Part shown: positions 50,317 to 60,984 of the stretch, piece after piece
Numbering within the stretch: position 1 is the stretch's first letter
Layout of the letters: each line of letters begins with the position of its first letter
Assembly (NCBI RefSeq): GCF_025685645.1
Contig: NZ_JAGSYF010000004.1
Location: forward strand, 372,001 to 436,000
Source: Edaphobacter bradus
GTDB taxonomy: Bacteria; Acidobacteriota; Terriglobia; Terriglobales; Acidobacteriaceae
Direction: 5' to 3'
Length of the DNA: 64,000 nucleotides
Notes under the pieces: model-generated
Seen by the model: only the letters and a program-made list of their open reading frames with translations
Database searches by the model: none
What the model was told of the DNA's origin: nothing
Made by a program: the position numbers and the translations under genes

Positions 50317-52242
50317 TTAGTTTTGTGGAGCCGGGGTTTGCGCAGCCGGAGCTGCAGCGGCAGGTGCGTCGGCCGGAGTGGCAGGAGCTGTTGTGTTGTC
50401 AGCAGCGGGCTGTGCCGCATTGCCAGCAGGCGCGGCGGCGGCGTTGGTTGCAGGCTGCGCCGCAGCCGGAGCAGCGGCGGCATCGACCGGAGCCTTGTAG
50501 TAGCCCAGCTTCAGGTAGACCGGCGTGACCTCGAAGGGCATCTTATCGGCCGGGCTGTACATGGGCTCAAACGGGGAGTGCATGACGACGACCTGATCGG
50601 TCCAGGGGTCGTGACGGAGGAAGTTCGACAGTGGCATAGCCGCCTGCTGCTTGAGGTCCTTCATGTCGAGCTTGGGGGCCTTGGACATGATGGCGGCCAT
50701 CCAGAAGGTAGGATCGTTGTCGCTCTTGACGAGGCCGTCGCCGATCATGGGCTCGTTGAGGGCCTTGAGCGGCTTGACACGCTGCTGGAGCTGCTGGAGG
50801 TAGAGGCCGAAGTACTGCTGCCCGGCGTCGAGTTCCTTGGCGCTGAGCAATTCCATGGCTTTCTTGGCTGCCGCGGCGTTGTCGGAATCGGTGTGGTGCA
50901 TGGGAATGCGGTTGAATACCGAGGAGGAGGGGAAGAGCAGGCGATCGTTGAAGGCGTACTTGGTGTCGAGCCGGTGGGCGAGGATGATGTGGGCGATCTG
51001 GAAGGCGAGGATCGCGTTGAGATTGCCCATCTGCTGTGCGCCGTCCTGGCTGATGACGGCGGTGGTATCGAGCAGGCCCTTGGAGATGACGATGGTGTTG
51101 CCGATGGCGAGCGACTCAAGCGGCTCGGTCAGCAGCGTACGGCAGCGAATGGGCCGAGAGAGGGTGATGTTGTTATAGGCGAGAATGTTGCCGGCGAGAG
51201 CCTCGAGGGTCTTGTCGAACTCGCTGGGAGCATCAAGCAGACCGGCCTGGAAGAGGCGGGCGACGACGTTGTCCTCAGCCTGCGCAACCCAGGCGCGCTG
51301 GGCCCCTAGCGGGCCGACGTCGGAGGCTTCGTTGCTGACGTCGGTGGCCCCGACGACATCCATGGAGGTGTTCTCGCTCTCGGCTGTGGGAACCTTCAGG
51401 ACGTAGCCCCAGATGTGGTTAATGGCCTTGAACCTGAGGGTGCGCGAGGTGCTCTTGGGATCGCTCTCTTCTACGTAGAAGGAGGTCGGCAGCCAGAGGT
51501 CGGGCTGCACGTTGGTGCGCCAGCTGTCGAAGTGGTAGTACTCGCTGTAGTCCTTCTCGGTACCGGAGAAGTCGCCGTTGAAGCGGACGACGTTGCCGTT
51601 ATGGGTCTCAACCCAGATGCGGCCGAAGAAGCGGCCGACGGTGCGCTTGCCGTTGATGGGAGTGACGTCGAAGACGGCGGTGGGCGTGGTCCCGATGAAC
51701 TCATTGCGGACGTAGCCGAAGGCATAGTGCTGCCGGTCGAAGTCCTTGGAGTCCATCAGCAGCATCTGGATGAAGCCGCCCTCTTTGAAGCTGAGGTGCA
51801 GGCTGCCGCCGAGGTTGGAGAGGAATGAGGTGGAATTCTTAAAGAAGCCGAGCTTGCCACCGTTGTTGGTTCCCTTAGAGGTGGACTTGTTGATCGCGTA
51901 AGAGCTGCCGCCGATGACCTTGGCAAACTCGACGCGGCCGAGGAAGTGCTGGTCGGACTCTGGCGCCTGACCGAGGACCGGATCGGGCTTCATGTTCTGG
52001 ATGTAGGTCTCGACGAGGGGAGCACGCTCTCTGACGGTCTTGATGACATCCTTCTCCCGCGTAATAGCCTTGTCGATGAGGGCGTTCTGGCTCGCCGATA
52101 GCTTGCGCGCCGGAAGGATGTCGTCATCCTGTTTCTTCTTCTTGCCGAGCAGCGGAACGGCGAAGGCTGCCTGGGCAGTGAAGACTACGGCAACGAGGGC
52201 GGCCAATGCGAGACCGGCTTTGGGCTGTTTCCGGAAGGTCAT
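50317..52242 (-). CDS. Exported M48-like protein lacking the HExxH motif
   Basis: 641 residues. A signal peptide (ALAALVAVVFTAQAAFA) precedes a beta-rich region (about 100-290; FRFGRIWVETHNGNVVRFNGD-like strands) and an M48-like helical domain (ILAYNNITLSRPIRCRTLLT, NTIVISKGLLDTTA, NLNAILAFQIAHIILAHR). Where M48 peptidases have HExxH, this protein has FQIAH (414-418), so zinc catalysis is unlikely. The last 60 residues are an Ala/Pro repeat tail. It may be an inactive scaffold in the envelope. It lies about 110 bp downstream of the TonB-like gene. Confidence 0.85.
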   Translation of the reverse strand: MTFRKQPKAGLALAALVAVVFTAQAAFAVPLLGKKKKQDDDILPARKLSASQNALIDKAITREKDVIKTVRERAPLVETYIQNMKPDPVLGQAPESDQHFLGRVEFAKVIGGSSYAINKSTSKGTNNGGKLGFFKNSTSFLSNLGGSLHLSFKEGGFIQMLLMDSKDFDRQHYAFGYVRNEFIGTTPTAVFDVTPINGKRTVGRFFGRIWVETHNGNVVRFNGDFSGTEKDYSEYYHFDSWRTNVQPDLWLPTSFYVEESDPKSTSRTLRFKAINHIWGYVLKVPTAESENTSMDVVGATDVSNEASDVGPLGAQRAWVAQAEDNVVARLFQAGLLDAPSEFDKTLEALAGNILAYNNITLSRPIRCRTLLTEPLESLAIGNTIVISKGLLDTTAVISQDGAQQMGNLNAILAFQIAHIILAHRLDTKYAFNDRLLFPSSSVFNRIPMHHTDSDNAAAAKKAMELLSAKELDAGQQYFGLYLQQLQQRVKPLKALNEPMIGDGLVKSDNDPTFWMAAIMSKAPKLDMKDLKQQAAMPLSNFLRHDPWTDQVVVMHSPFEPMYSPADKMPFEVTPVYLKLGYYKAPVDAAAAPAAAQPATNAAAAPAGNAAQPAADNTTAPATPADAPAAAAPAAQTPAPQN

Positions 52243-52351
52243 GATTTACGGCTCCTGCGGCGGCCTTTCGGCCGCCTTGATGATGGAGTTGATGCTAGTT
52301 CAACAGGAGCAAACGGACAACCCGATTGCTCCTGATTGGTAACGTAATTGC

Positions 52352-53446
52352 TCATCCAGCGAGTTGGAAAGCAACGTTGACGACACCTTCCCAGTCGACG
52401 GGTTGACCCGAGGCATCGGTTGCGGGCTGGAAGCGAGTGGCCTGCACGGCACGAACGGCAGACTCACCGAGGCCGTGTCCGAGGTCGCTGATGACTCCGA
52501 GGACCTGCACGGCTCCCGACGAGGAGACGCGGAGGCGAACTGAGACGGTGCCCTCGATGTGCAGCTTGAGCGCCTCGGCGGTGTACTCAGGTTTGGGCTT
52601 GAAGAGAACCTTGGGCGCCGAGCGGGCAGTTTGCGTCGGGGCGGTGGGCTTGGGCATCGGGGGAGGCGTGTTCTGGCCGAGGTTGACCGGGCCAGCAACG
52701 CGTCCGGGTGCATTGAGCGGGCCCGTGCCGCCGGCGACGCCGAGCTTGACTCCCTTGACGGCGTTGGCTGCGTTGTCGTGGCCGTTCATGTTCTGGCTGC
52801 CGGGTGAGCCGGAGCCGAGGTTGACGGCGGTGGCGTGAGCACCTGCGCCGGTGTTGGAGGCAGGCATTCCAGCAAGGCCCCTCTGTCCGAGGTTGATTGC
52901 GCTCGCAGCGGGACGGTTCGAAGGAGCGATGGGGTTGTTCGCCTGGCCAAGAGCGACTGCGGATGGGTGCGGCGAATTATTGGGCACTGAGGCCGGCATC
53001 GCCTGTGCGAGGTTGACGACCTTAGGCGCCGGAGGCGGTTGCACCAGCTTGGGCGGTGCAGGGAGCACTACCGGAGCCTGCTGCATCTTGACCTCCTGGA
53101 TCTTCGGAGGATCGGGAAGCTTGATCTCCGGCATCTTGATCTTCGGAGGCTCGACCTTGACGACCGGAGGCGTCGGGAGCGGCTTGGGAATGATCTTGGG
53201 ACGGACTGGTTCCGGCTCGACCTTCTTGATGGGAATAGGCTCGACGAGCGACGTGAGCTTGTTCCTCTTGTCCATGGTTTTCTTCGCGGCGGCGCCGAGA
53301 ATGCAGACGACGACTGCGATCACGATGTTGACCGTGACGGAGGTGAATAAGGAACCCTTGCTCTGGTTGCCGTCGTTGAGGACGCCGAAGTGAGTGAACT
53401 GCATGCTTGGAGGTGCTGGATCATCACTGCGCAGCGGCTTTGCCAT
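52352..53446 (-). CDS. TonB-like energy transducer
   Basis: 364 residues. One membrane helix (SVTVNIVIAVVVCILGAAA) is followed by a long Pro/Lys/Val-rich periplasmic span (KKVEPEPVRPKIIPKPLPTP, then KVEPPKIKMPEIKLPDPPK) and a Gly/Asn-rich stretch with repeated NLGQ/NLGS units. A TonB C-terminal domain ends the protein (KPEYTAEALKLHIEGTVSVR, AVRAVQATRFQPA). TonB proteins pass proton-motive force to outer-membrane receptors. The ATG at 53446 has GAAGGA 8 nt upstream; a TTG at 53461 is also in frame. No exbB/exbD adjoin it. Confidence 0.9.
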   Translation of the reverse strand: MAKPLRSDDPAPPSMQFTHFGVLNDGNQSKGSLFTSVTVNIVIAVVVCILGAAAKKTMDKRNKLTSLVEPIPIKKVEPEPVRPKIIPKPLPTPPVVKVEPPKIKMPEIKLPDPPKIQEVKMQQAPVVLPAPPKLVQPPPAPKVVNLAQAMPASVPNNSPHPSAVALGQANNPIAPSNRPAASAINLGQRGLAGMPASNTGAGAHATAVNLGSGSPGSQNMNGHDNAANAVKGVKLGVAGGTGPLNAPGRVAGPVNLGQNTPPPMPKPTAPTQTARSAPKVLFKPKPEYTAEALKLHIEGTVSVRLRVSSSGAVQVLGVISDLGHGLGESAVRAVQATRFQPATDASGQPVDWEGVVNVAFQLAG

Positions 53447-53816
53447 AGAAAAATCCTTCAAGAGAGTGGAACGACGCGACCAGCCGGCAGCAGAACCGTA
53501 ACCAGTCGGATTTCGGAAAGGAGCTTCAGACTCTTGCCTGAAGGTCCGTCGGACATAATTGAACTGTGAGGGCCGGACTCAATTGCTATTTTCTTTGTTG
53601 ACGTTTTGCTAAGCCCATTGTCGCCCAAGCACTACCAAGACAGACGGCAGGAGCGGTGAAAAAGGTTGCAGCAGGAGCCGTACCACCTGCACTGCTTGGA
53701 CGGAGCTCTGCTGATAACGGAACTCTCACTTACAGCAAGTATATTGCCGTAACCGTATGTGCTTGACACTGGTACTTTTGTTGTATTCAGAGAAACATCA
53801 GGAGAGGATTTTGAGG
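53447..53816. other. 370-bp divergent intergenic region (tonB-like / galE)
   Basis: No gene is seen. On the plus strand TTGACA (53763-53768) is followed by TGTATT/TATTCA at sub-optimal spacing and could be the galE promoter. On the minus strand TTGAGT with TTATGT 18 bp on is a possible promoter for the TonB-like gene. No strong hairpin or repeat was noticed. Confidence 0.35.
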
Positions 53817-54785
53817 ATGAAGATTTTAGTGACGGGCGGAGCGGGTTATATCGGGGGCACGGTAACGAGGTTGCTGCTTTCTCAGGGGCATCAGGTGACC
53901 GTGTTTGACAACCTCTGCCACAGCAAGCGGATGGCGGTGGCGAAGGCCGCGGAGTTTGTCGAGGGAGACTTGGCTGACCGCGCGCTGGTGGAGAAGACCC
54001 TGCGCGAGGGGCGGTTTGATGGCGTCATGCACTTTGCCGCGTTGATTGAGGCGGGCGAGAGCATGAAGGCCCCGGAGATCTACTTTAGAAACAACACCGC
54101 GGCCACTCTGACGCTGCTGGAGTCGATGCTTGCGACGGGGCACGACCGGCTGGTCTTCAGTTCGACGGCGGCCTGCTACGGGGAGCCGGAGAAGACGCCG
54201 ATCCTGGAAGATGCGAAGCTGGATCCGACGAATCCGTATGGCGAGAGCAAGTTGTTGGTGGAGCAGATGTTGCGTTGGCTTAACGAGTCGCGTGGACTGC
54301 GATACGCGAGCCTAAGGTACTTCAATGTTGCAGGTGCGATGGATGGGTATGGCGAGGCGCATGAGCCCGAGTCGCACCTGATTCCGTTGATTCTGGATGT
54401 TGCGCTGGGGCGGCGGGCTAGCATCAAGGTCTTCGGGAAGGATTATCCGACGAAGGATGGGAGCTGCGTTCGCGATTACATCCACGTGCAGGACCTGGCG
54501 GAGGCGCATCTGCTTGCGCTGGCGGCACTCAGGGAGAAGTGCCGGTTGATCTACAACATCGGCAACGGGCAGGGCTTTACGGTGCTGGAGGTGATCGACG
54601 CCGTGCGGCGCGTGACCGGGCGGCCGATTCAGGTAGTCGAAGAGGGGCGCCGGCCGGGCGATCCTGCGGTGCTCGTGGCGAGCTCGGAGAAGATCAAGGC
54701 GGAGCTTGGATGGCAACCGAAGTTCGCCGAGCTGGACAAGATTATTTCGAGCGCATGGAAGTGGCATCAGCAGCGTTACGCCTGA
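53817..54785 (+). CDS. galE: UDP-glucose 4-epimerase
   Basis: 322 residues, extended SDR. NAD-binding GGAGYIGG sits at the N-terminus. Ser/Thr in VFSSTAACYGEP and Tyr-xxx-Lys in NPYGESKLLVEQML are catalytic. DGSCVRDYIHVQDLAEAHLLAL and YNIGNGQGFTVLEVI are typical. It interconverts UDP-glucose and UDP-galactose for envelope polysaccharides. The ATG at 53817 (MKILVTGG) has AGGAGAGG 10 nt upstream; the ORF extends uselessly to 53757. Confidence 0.95.
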   Translation: MKILVTGGAGYIGGTVTRLLLSQGHQVTVFDNLCHSKRMAVAKAAEFVEGDLADRALVEKTLREGRFDGVMHFAALIEAGESMKAPEIYFRNNTAATLTLLESMLATGHDRLVFSSTAACYGEPEKTPILEDAKLDPTNPYGESKLLVEQMLRWLNESRGLRYASLRYFNVAGAMDGYGEAHEPESHLIPLILDVALGRRASIKVFGKDYPTKDGSCVRDYIHVQDLAEAHLLALAALREKCRLIYNIGNGQGFTVLEVIDAVRRVTGRPIQVVEEGRRPGDPAVLVASSEKIKAELGWQPKFAELDKIISSAWKWHQQRYA

Positions 54786-54852
54786 ATTTCATCGACCTCA
54801 CAAGTGGGAGACCGTCTCTCCGCAAGTTGTGGTGAAGTGATGTGAAGTGGTG

Positions 54853-55443
54853 ATGTTCAAAGGAGTTTCCTTGATCGAGAGCATGTTTCATCTGCATCTG
54901 CCCCTGCTGGAGAAGATTCTTCGGCCGATCATCGTGTATCTGTGCCTCGTCGCGTTTCTGCGGATGTTTGGGAAGCGGGAGCTGGCGCAGTTGAATCCGT
55001 TCGACCTGGTGGTCTTGCTGAGCCTGTCAAATACGGTGCAGAACGCGATAATCGGGGACGACAACACCGTAACAGGAGGAGTCATCGGGGCGTTTTCGCT
55101 GCTGACGGTGAACTGGGTGGTGACTCGCGCGCTGTTCCGGGCTCCGAAGCTGACAGGTGCGATTGAAGGGGATGAGACGGTGCTGATCCGGAACGGCGTG
55201 GTGGACTGGGAGGCCATGAAGAAGGAGGCACTGACTGAGCTGGAGCTGATGACTGTGCTGCATAAGCAGGGGCTGGGGGACTACTCCGACGTGAAGAAAT
55301 GTGTGCTTGAGCCGAGCGGGAATTTCTACGTGGAGGCGATTCAGCCGGACCACGGAGAGAGGGAGCGCACAGAGATTCTGGAGGAGGTCAGGGCCTTGAC
55401 GGAGGAGGTGCGTAGGTTGAAGGAGGAGTTGGCTACGCGATGA
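54853..55443 (+). CDS. DUF421-family membrane protein (YetF-like)
   Basis: 196 residues. Three hydrophobic segments (LRPIIVYLCLVAFLRMFG, FDLVVLLSLSNTVQNAII, VIGAFSLLTVNWVVTRALF) precede a soluble C-terminal domain (IEGDETVLIRNGVVDWEAMKK, ALTELELMTVLHKQGL). It ends with a charged coiled coil (ERTEILEEVRALTEEVRRLKEE). The family (Bacillus YetF and relatives) has no firmly assigned biochemical function. ATG at 54853 preferred; GTGs at 54847/54850 are in frame. About 67 bp after galE. Confidence 0.88.
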   Translation: MFKGVSLIESMFHLHLPLLEKILRPIIVYLCLVAFLRMFGKRELAQLNPFDLVVLLSLSNTVQNAIIGDDNTVTGGVIGAFSLLTVNWVVTRALFRAPKLTGAIEGDETVLIRNGVVDWEAMKKEALTELELMTVLHKQGLGDYSDVKKCVLEPSGNFYVEAIQPDHGERERTEILEEVRALTEEVRRLKEELATR

Positions 55444-55458
55444 GGGCGCCTATTGTGC

Positions 55459-55662
55459 CTATTTCGGCTGGGTCTTGAGCTCGTGCCGGCTGATTTTGTC
55501 GAGAGTCTGGCGGTAGCGGTCGGGTGGAGTGGGGAGGCGGGAGTCGCGGATGGCTGCGCGGTAGCCTCCCATGTAGATGGAGTACATGACGGCCAAGGCG
55601 CAGCCTACGCCGAAGGCGAAGCCGAAGAAGAGGCCGATGGCTGTTGACAAGAAAATGCTCAT
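55459..55662 (-). CDS. Small single-span membrane protein, unknown
   Basis: 67 residues with one N-terminal membrane helix rich in Gly and Phe (AIGLFFGFAFGVGCALAVMY) and a basic tail (GYRAAIRDSRLPTPPDRYRQ). No family recognised. The start MSIFLS at 55662 lacks a clear Shine-Dalgarno; the ORF stays open to 55863 but that part overlaps the divergent acs start. The gene is convergent with DUF421. Confidence 0.55.
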   Translation of the reverse strand: MSIFLSTAIGLFFGFAFGVGCALAVMYSIYMGGYRAAIRDSRLPTPPDRYRQTLDKISRHELKTQPK

Positions 55663-55778
55663 TGATGTCACAAGTTTACGTTGTTGGACAGAGCAGCGGT
55701 TCGTTGATCGTACATTGTTGCAGGTGGGCGAGCCGTAGCGTACCGTTTTGAAGTTGAAAAAAGTTCGGAGGGTAGTGC

Positions 55779-57752
<1,974 letters not shown>

Positions 57753-57766
57753 GTGCCTCGCAGAAT

Positions 57767-60160
57767 CTAACGCAGATTCGTGGTGGGCTTGGTGGGTAGA
57801 GTGAAGTGGAAGGTCGTGCCCTGGCCTTCGGTGCTGGTGGCCCAGATGCGCCCGCCGTGCTGAGTGATGATGCTGCGGCAGATGGCGAGGCCGAGGCCGG
57901 TGCCTCCGAGGGCACGGGAGTCGGAGGCGTCGCCCTGCTGGAAGCGGTCGAAGATGTGTTCGAGCTTGTCGGCGGGGATGCCGGGTCCCTGGTCGCGGAC
58001 TTCGATGAGGGCTTCGCTCTCGTCGAGGTTGCGGGCGGTCAGGTGGATCTCACCGCCGGGGGGCGAGAACTTGATCGCATTCGAGATTAGGTTATTGAGC
58101 GTCTGGAGGATGCGGTCCGGGTCGGCCCATACCGTGACTCCATGAGCTGCGAAGAAGATGCGCGTGACAGGGCGCGAGCCGCGCGCCTGCTGCAGGCTGG
58201 CGGCGCGGCGGAGCAGGTCTTCGGCGCTCGACATGGTGCGATGCAGCTCGCTCTTGCCGCTGGAGATGCGCTCGAGGTCGAGGATGTCGTTGACGAGGTG
58301 GACAAGGCGATCTGTATTGTTGATCGCGATGCCGAGCATCTGCTGGGTCTTCTCTGGACGGCCGGTGAGGGCGTTGCCGGAGAGCAGGCCGAGGGCGCCG
58401 CGGAGCGAGGTCAGCGGCGTACGGAGCTCGTGCGAGACGGTGGAGATGAACTCGTCCTTCATGCGGTCGAGTGCGCGGCGCTCGGTGGTGTCGGTGAATG
58501 CGACGACGACGCCGACTGCGCGGCTGCTGCCCCCGGGGCCGTGGGTGTCGATGAGCGGTCGCGCGACGTACTCGACAGGGAAGCTGGTGCCATCCTTGCG
58601 CCAGAAGACCTCGTCGGAGGCGCGGACGGTGGATAGCGTGGCGAGGCTCTTGCCGATGGGTGAATCTTCCGATGGGTATGTTGAGCCGTCTGCGCGCTTG
58701 TTGTGAATGAGGTCGTGCATGACACAGCCAAGCATCTCATGCGGCTTGTAGCCGAGCATCTGCGCGGCGGCGGCGTTGACGACGGTGACTTTGCCCTCGA
58801 GGTCGATGCAGTAGATGCCGTCGCCGACGGACTCGAGGATGGAGTCGGACTGGTGGGTGAGCGAGCGGAGGCGGCCTTCTGCGCGGACCTGCTCGCTGAT
58901 ATCGACGCCGAAGCCGAGGACGTAGGGAGTGCGGCCGGGCGTGGTGATGAGCTTGTTGCGGTAAGCGATGACGCGGGTCTCGCCATCGGTGTGCAGGAGG
59001 TGAAGCAGACCCTGGGCCTCGCCGGTCTCGCTGATCTTCTTGTAGTAATCGGGGAGCTTGCCCCGGCGCTCGGGGGCGATGAACTCGGCGAGCGAGTGGC
59101 CGACAACGTCGTCGACGGAGCGGCCTATGGTCTCGGCACCGTGCGCGTTGAGGGTGAGGATGTTTCCTTTGAGGTCATGCGTGCAGACCAAGCCGAGCGA
59201 GCCCTCGACGAGCTGGCGGTAGCGGGCTTCGCTCTCGCGCAGGGTAGATTCTGCGACGCGCTGGCTGGTGACGTCGATGCCGGTGGCGATGATGAAGGCT
59301 ACCTGCCCCTGGGAGTCGCGCAGCGCAGTGGCGGACCAGGCGATGCGGCGGAGACTGCCGTCACGGTTGAGCCACTGGTTTTCGAAGGTAGCGGGGAAGG
59401 CTCCGGAGCGGAGTTTCTCGAAGGTCTCGATGGCCTCGGGGATCTCATGGCGGGGGATGAGGCGGTCCCAGGTGTAGCGGCCGACGAGCGTGGCGAAGTC
59501 GTAGCCGGAGGCAGTCTCGCAGGCGCGGTTGAAGCGGACGATGCGGCCGGCAGTGTCGAAGACGGCGACGAGCGCGCCGACCGTGTCGAGCACGGCGGAG
59601 ACGAAGTTGCGCTCAACCGTGAGGGCGGACTCGACGCGCTGGCGGGCGCGGGCGGCGCGGTCCATCTGGCGGATGCGTCCGTTGAGTTCAAGGCGCGTGA
59701 TGACCTGGCGCGCGAGGATACTGAGCGCGGAGGATTGCGCGGACGTGAGGCGGCGCGACGGCTGATCGATGACTGCGATGGTGCCGATGTTGACACCAGC
59801 CGGCGTAGAGAGCGGCGCGGCGGCGTAGAAGCGGTACGGGCGCTTGTCGAGGAAGATGCCGTCGGGGGCGAAGTCGGGATTGAGGCGGGCATCGGCGACC
59901 TCGTAGACAGTGTCGCCGAGAATGGTGGTCTCGCAGGGCAGTGTGCCAAGGGAGAGCTCAGTGGAGTTTATCCCGATGTGGGACTTGAGCCAGAGACGGT
60001 CCGTTCCGACGAGAACAATCAGCGCGATGGGTGCTCCGCAGAGCTGAGCGGCCAGGCGGGCGATGTCGTCCAGAACCGGATCCTGCCCAGTGTTCAGTAC
60101 CTCGTACTGGGCCAGGGCTTCATTCCGGAGGGCTTCGTCTTTGACCAGGAGAGCATTCAT
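57767..60160 (-). CDS. Soluble GAF/multi-PAS sensor histidine kinase
   Basis: 797 residues without membrane segments. A GAF domain (about 15-165) leads to three PAS modules: about 190-310 (AVFDTAGRIVRFNRACETAS), 315-435 (LVCTHDLKGNILTLNAHG) and 440-560 (GIYCIDLEGKVTVVNAAAA). HisKA has His577 in STVSHELRTPL. HATPase_c shows N, G1 and G2 boxes (NNLISNAIKFSPPGG, VRDQGPGIPADKL, GGTGLGLAICRS). It probably senses a cytoplasmic small molecule or redox state. No response regulator adjoins it. It lies 69 bp after a DUF4440 gene. Confidence 0.93.
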   Translation of the reverse strand: MNALLVKDEALRNEALAQYEVLNTGQDPVLDDIARLAAQLCGAPIALIVLVGTDRLWLKSHIGINSTELSLGTLPCETTILGDTVYEVADARLNPDFAPDGIFLDKRPYRFYAAAPLSTPAGVNIGTIAVIDQPSRRLTSAQSSALSILARQVITRLELNGRIRQMDRAARARQRVESALTVERNFVSAVLDTVGALVAVFDTAGRIVRFNRACETASGYDFATLVGRYTWDRLIPRHEIPEAIETFEKLRSGAFPATFENQWLNRDGSLRRIAWSATALRDSQGQVAFIIATGIDVTSQRVAESTLRESEARYRQLVEGSLGLVCTHDLKGNILTLNAHGAETIGRSVDDVVGHSLAEFIAPERRGKLPDYYKKISETGEAQGLLHLLHTDGETRVIAYRNKLITTPGRTPYVLGFGVDISEQVRAEGRLRSLTHQSDSILESVGDGIYCIDLEGKVTVVNAAAAQMLGYKPHEMLGCVMHDLIHNKRADGSTYPSEDSPIGKSLATLSTVRASDEVFWRKDGTSFPVEYVARPLIDTHGPGGSSRAVGVVVAFTDTTERRALDRMKDEFISTVSHELRTPLTSLRGALGLLSGNALTGRPEKTQQMLGIAINNTDRLVHLVNDILDLERISSGKSELHRTMSSAEDLLRRAASLQQARGSRPVTRIFFAAHGVTVWADPDRILQTLNNLISNAIKFSPPGGEIHLTARNLDESEALIEVRDQGPGIPADKLEHIFDRFQQGDASDSRALGGTGLGLAICRSIITQHGGRIWATSTEGQGTTFHFTLPTKPTTNLR

Positions 60161-60229
60161 TTTTTCCGCTTTTTAATGGTAGGGATGCATGCAAGATTCT
60201 GCACTGCTACTTTTGGTGTAGCGATATGG

Positions 60230-60814
60230 CTAAGGCTTTGGAACTACACAGCATTCGCCCGCTGAAGGAGGCTCTTCGGCGCTGGCGTCGAGAGCGACTT
60301 TCCATGTTCCGTCAGGCAACTTTTTCCAGACAGTGAAGTAACGCCCGGTGATGGTGACGGGTTGTCCGTTCTTGTCCCTGGAGTGGCCCTCGTAGTGGCC
60401 CCAGGTGAAGCCCATGTCGTTGGAGGGCCCCATCTGCGCACCCTGCGGTGTCCAGGTGAGTTGGTAGACGTTCGGGTCCCACTGGGCCTGAGCGGCGATG
60501 GCGGCGCGTCCGAGGACGGCAGGGCGGCCATTGTTGAGCGTAACGGCATCGTCCGCGAACCAACTGGAGAAGGCCTTGCCTCCGCTGGCGGCTACGTCTT
60601 TGGCAAAGCGGCCCTCAAGCTCCATGAGCAGGATGACGCCGGGCGAAAGAGTGGGTTGTGTGAGCGGGCTGATCGCGACGGGTGGCGCCTGTGCAAGAGT
60701 GTCGAGCGATGAGGCGCTGGTAGCTCCGGGGACGGTTTGCGCAGAAAGGGAAATCGCGAGGGCGCAGAGCATGCCAGGCGCCAGGAAAAGGGGCTTTCGA
60801 TTGTGGGTGACCAT
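60230..60814 (-). CDS. Exported DUF4440/SnoaL-like protein
   Basis: 194 residues. A signal peptide (LFLAPGMLCALAISLSAQ) and Pro/Ser linker precede an NTF2-like alpha-beta domain: LMELEGRFAKDVAASGGKAF, SSWFADDAVTLNNGRPAVLG, DMGFTWGHYEGH, GRYFTVWKKLPDGTWKVALD, the DUF4440 signature. The cavity of such folds binds small ligands; function unknown. The C-terminus has CCVVPKP, possibly a metal or disulfide site. Upstream of the PAS kinase in the same orientation. Confidence 0.87.
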   Translation of the reverse strand: MVTHNRKPLFLAPGMLCALAISLSAQTVPGATSASSLDTLAQAPPVAISPLTQPTLSPGVILLMELEGRFAKDVAASGGKAFSSWFADDAVTLNNGRPAVLGRAAIAAQAQWDPNVYQLTWTPQGAQMGPSNDMGFTWGHYEGHSRDKNGQPVTITGRYFTVWKKLPDGTWKVALDASAEEPPSAGECCVVPKP

Positions 60815-60984
60815 TGGGAGCCTCGGCTAAAGTATGACAAATACAGAGAATGATTGTGGGGAGATAGGTTCCATCAAAATAGGCTTCCTTCTTTTAGACG
60901 GTGGCGTTCCACCGGAGGTTTATGCAGAGAATGATGCCACAGAATGGGATGGATGGAACAGCGCGCAGTCCGGGGAGGTGAGGG

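Noticed and set aside
58703..60265. 520-codon plus-strand ORF opposite the PAS kinase
   Set aside because: Acidic, Gly/Asp/Val-rich sequence typical of antisense to a high-GC gene; the minus strand has clear kinase motifs.
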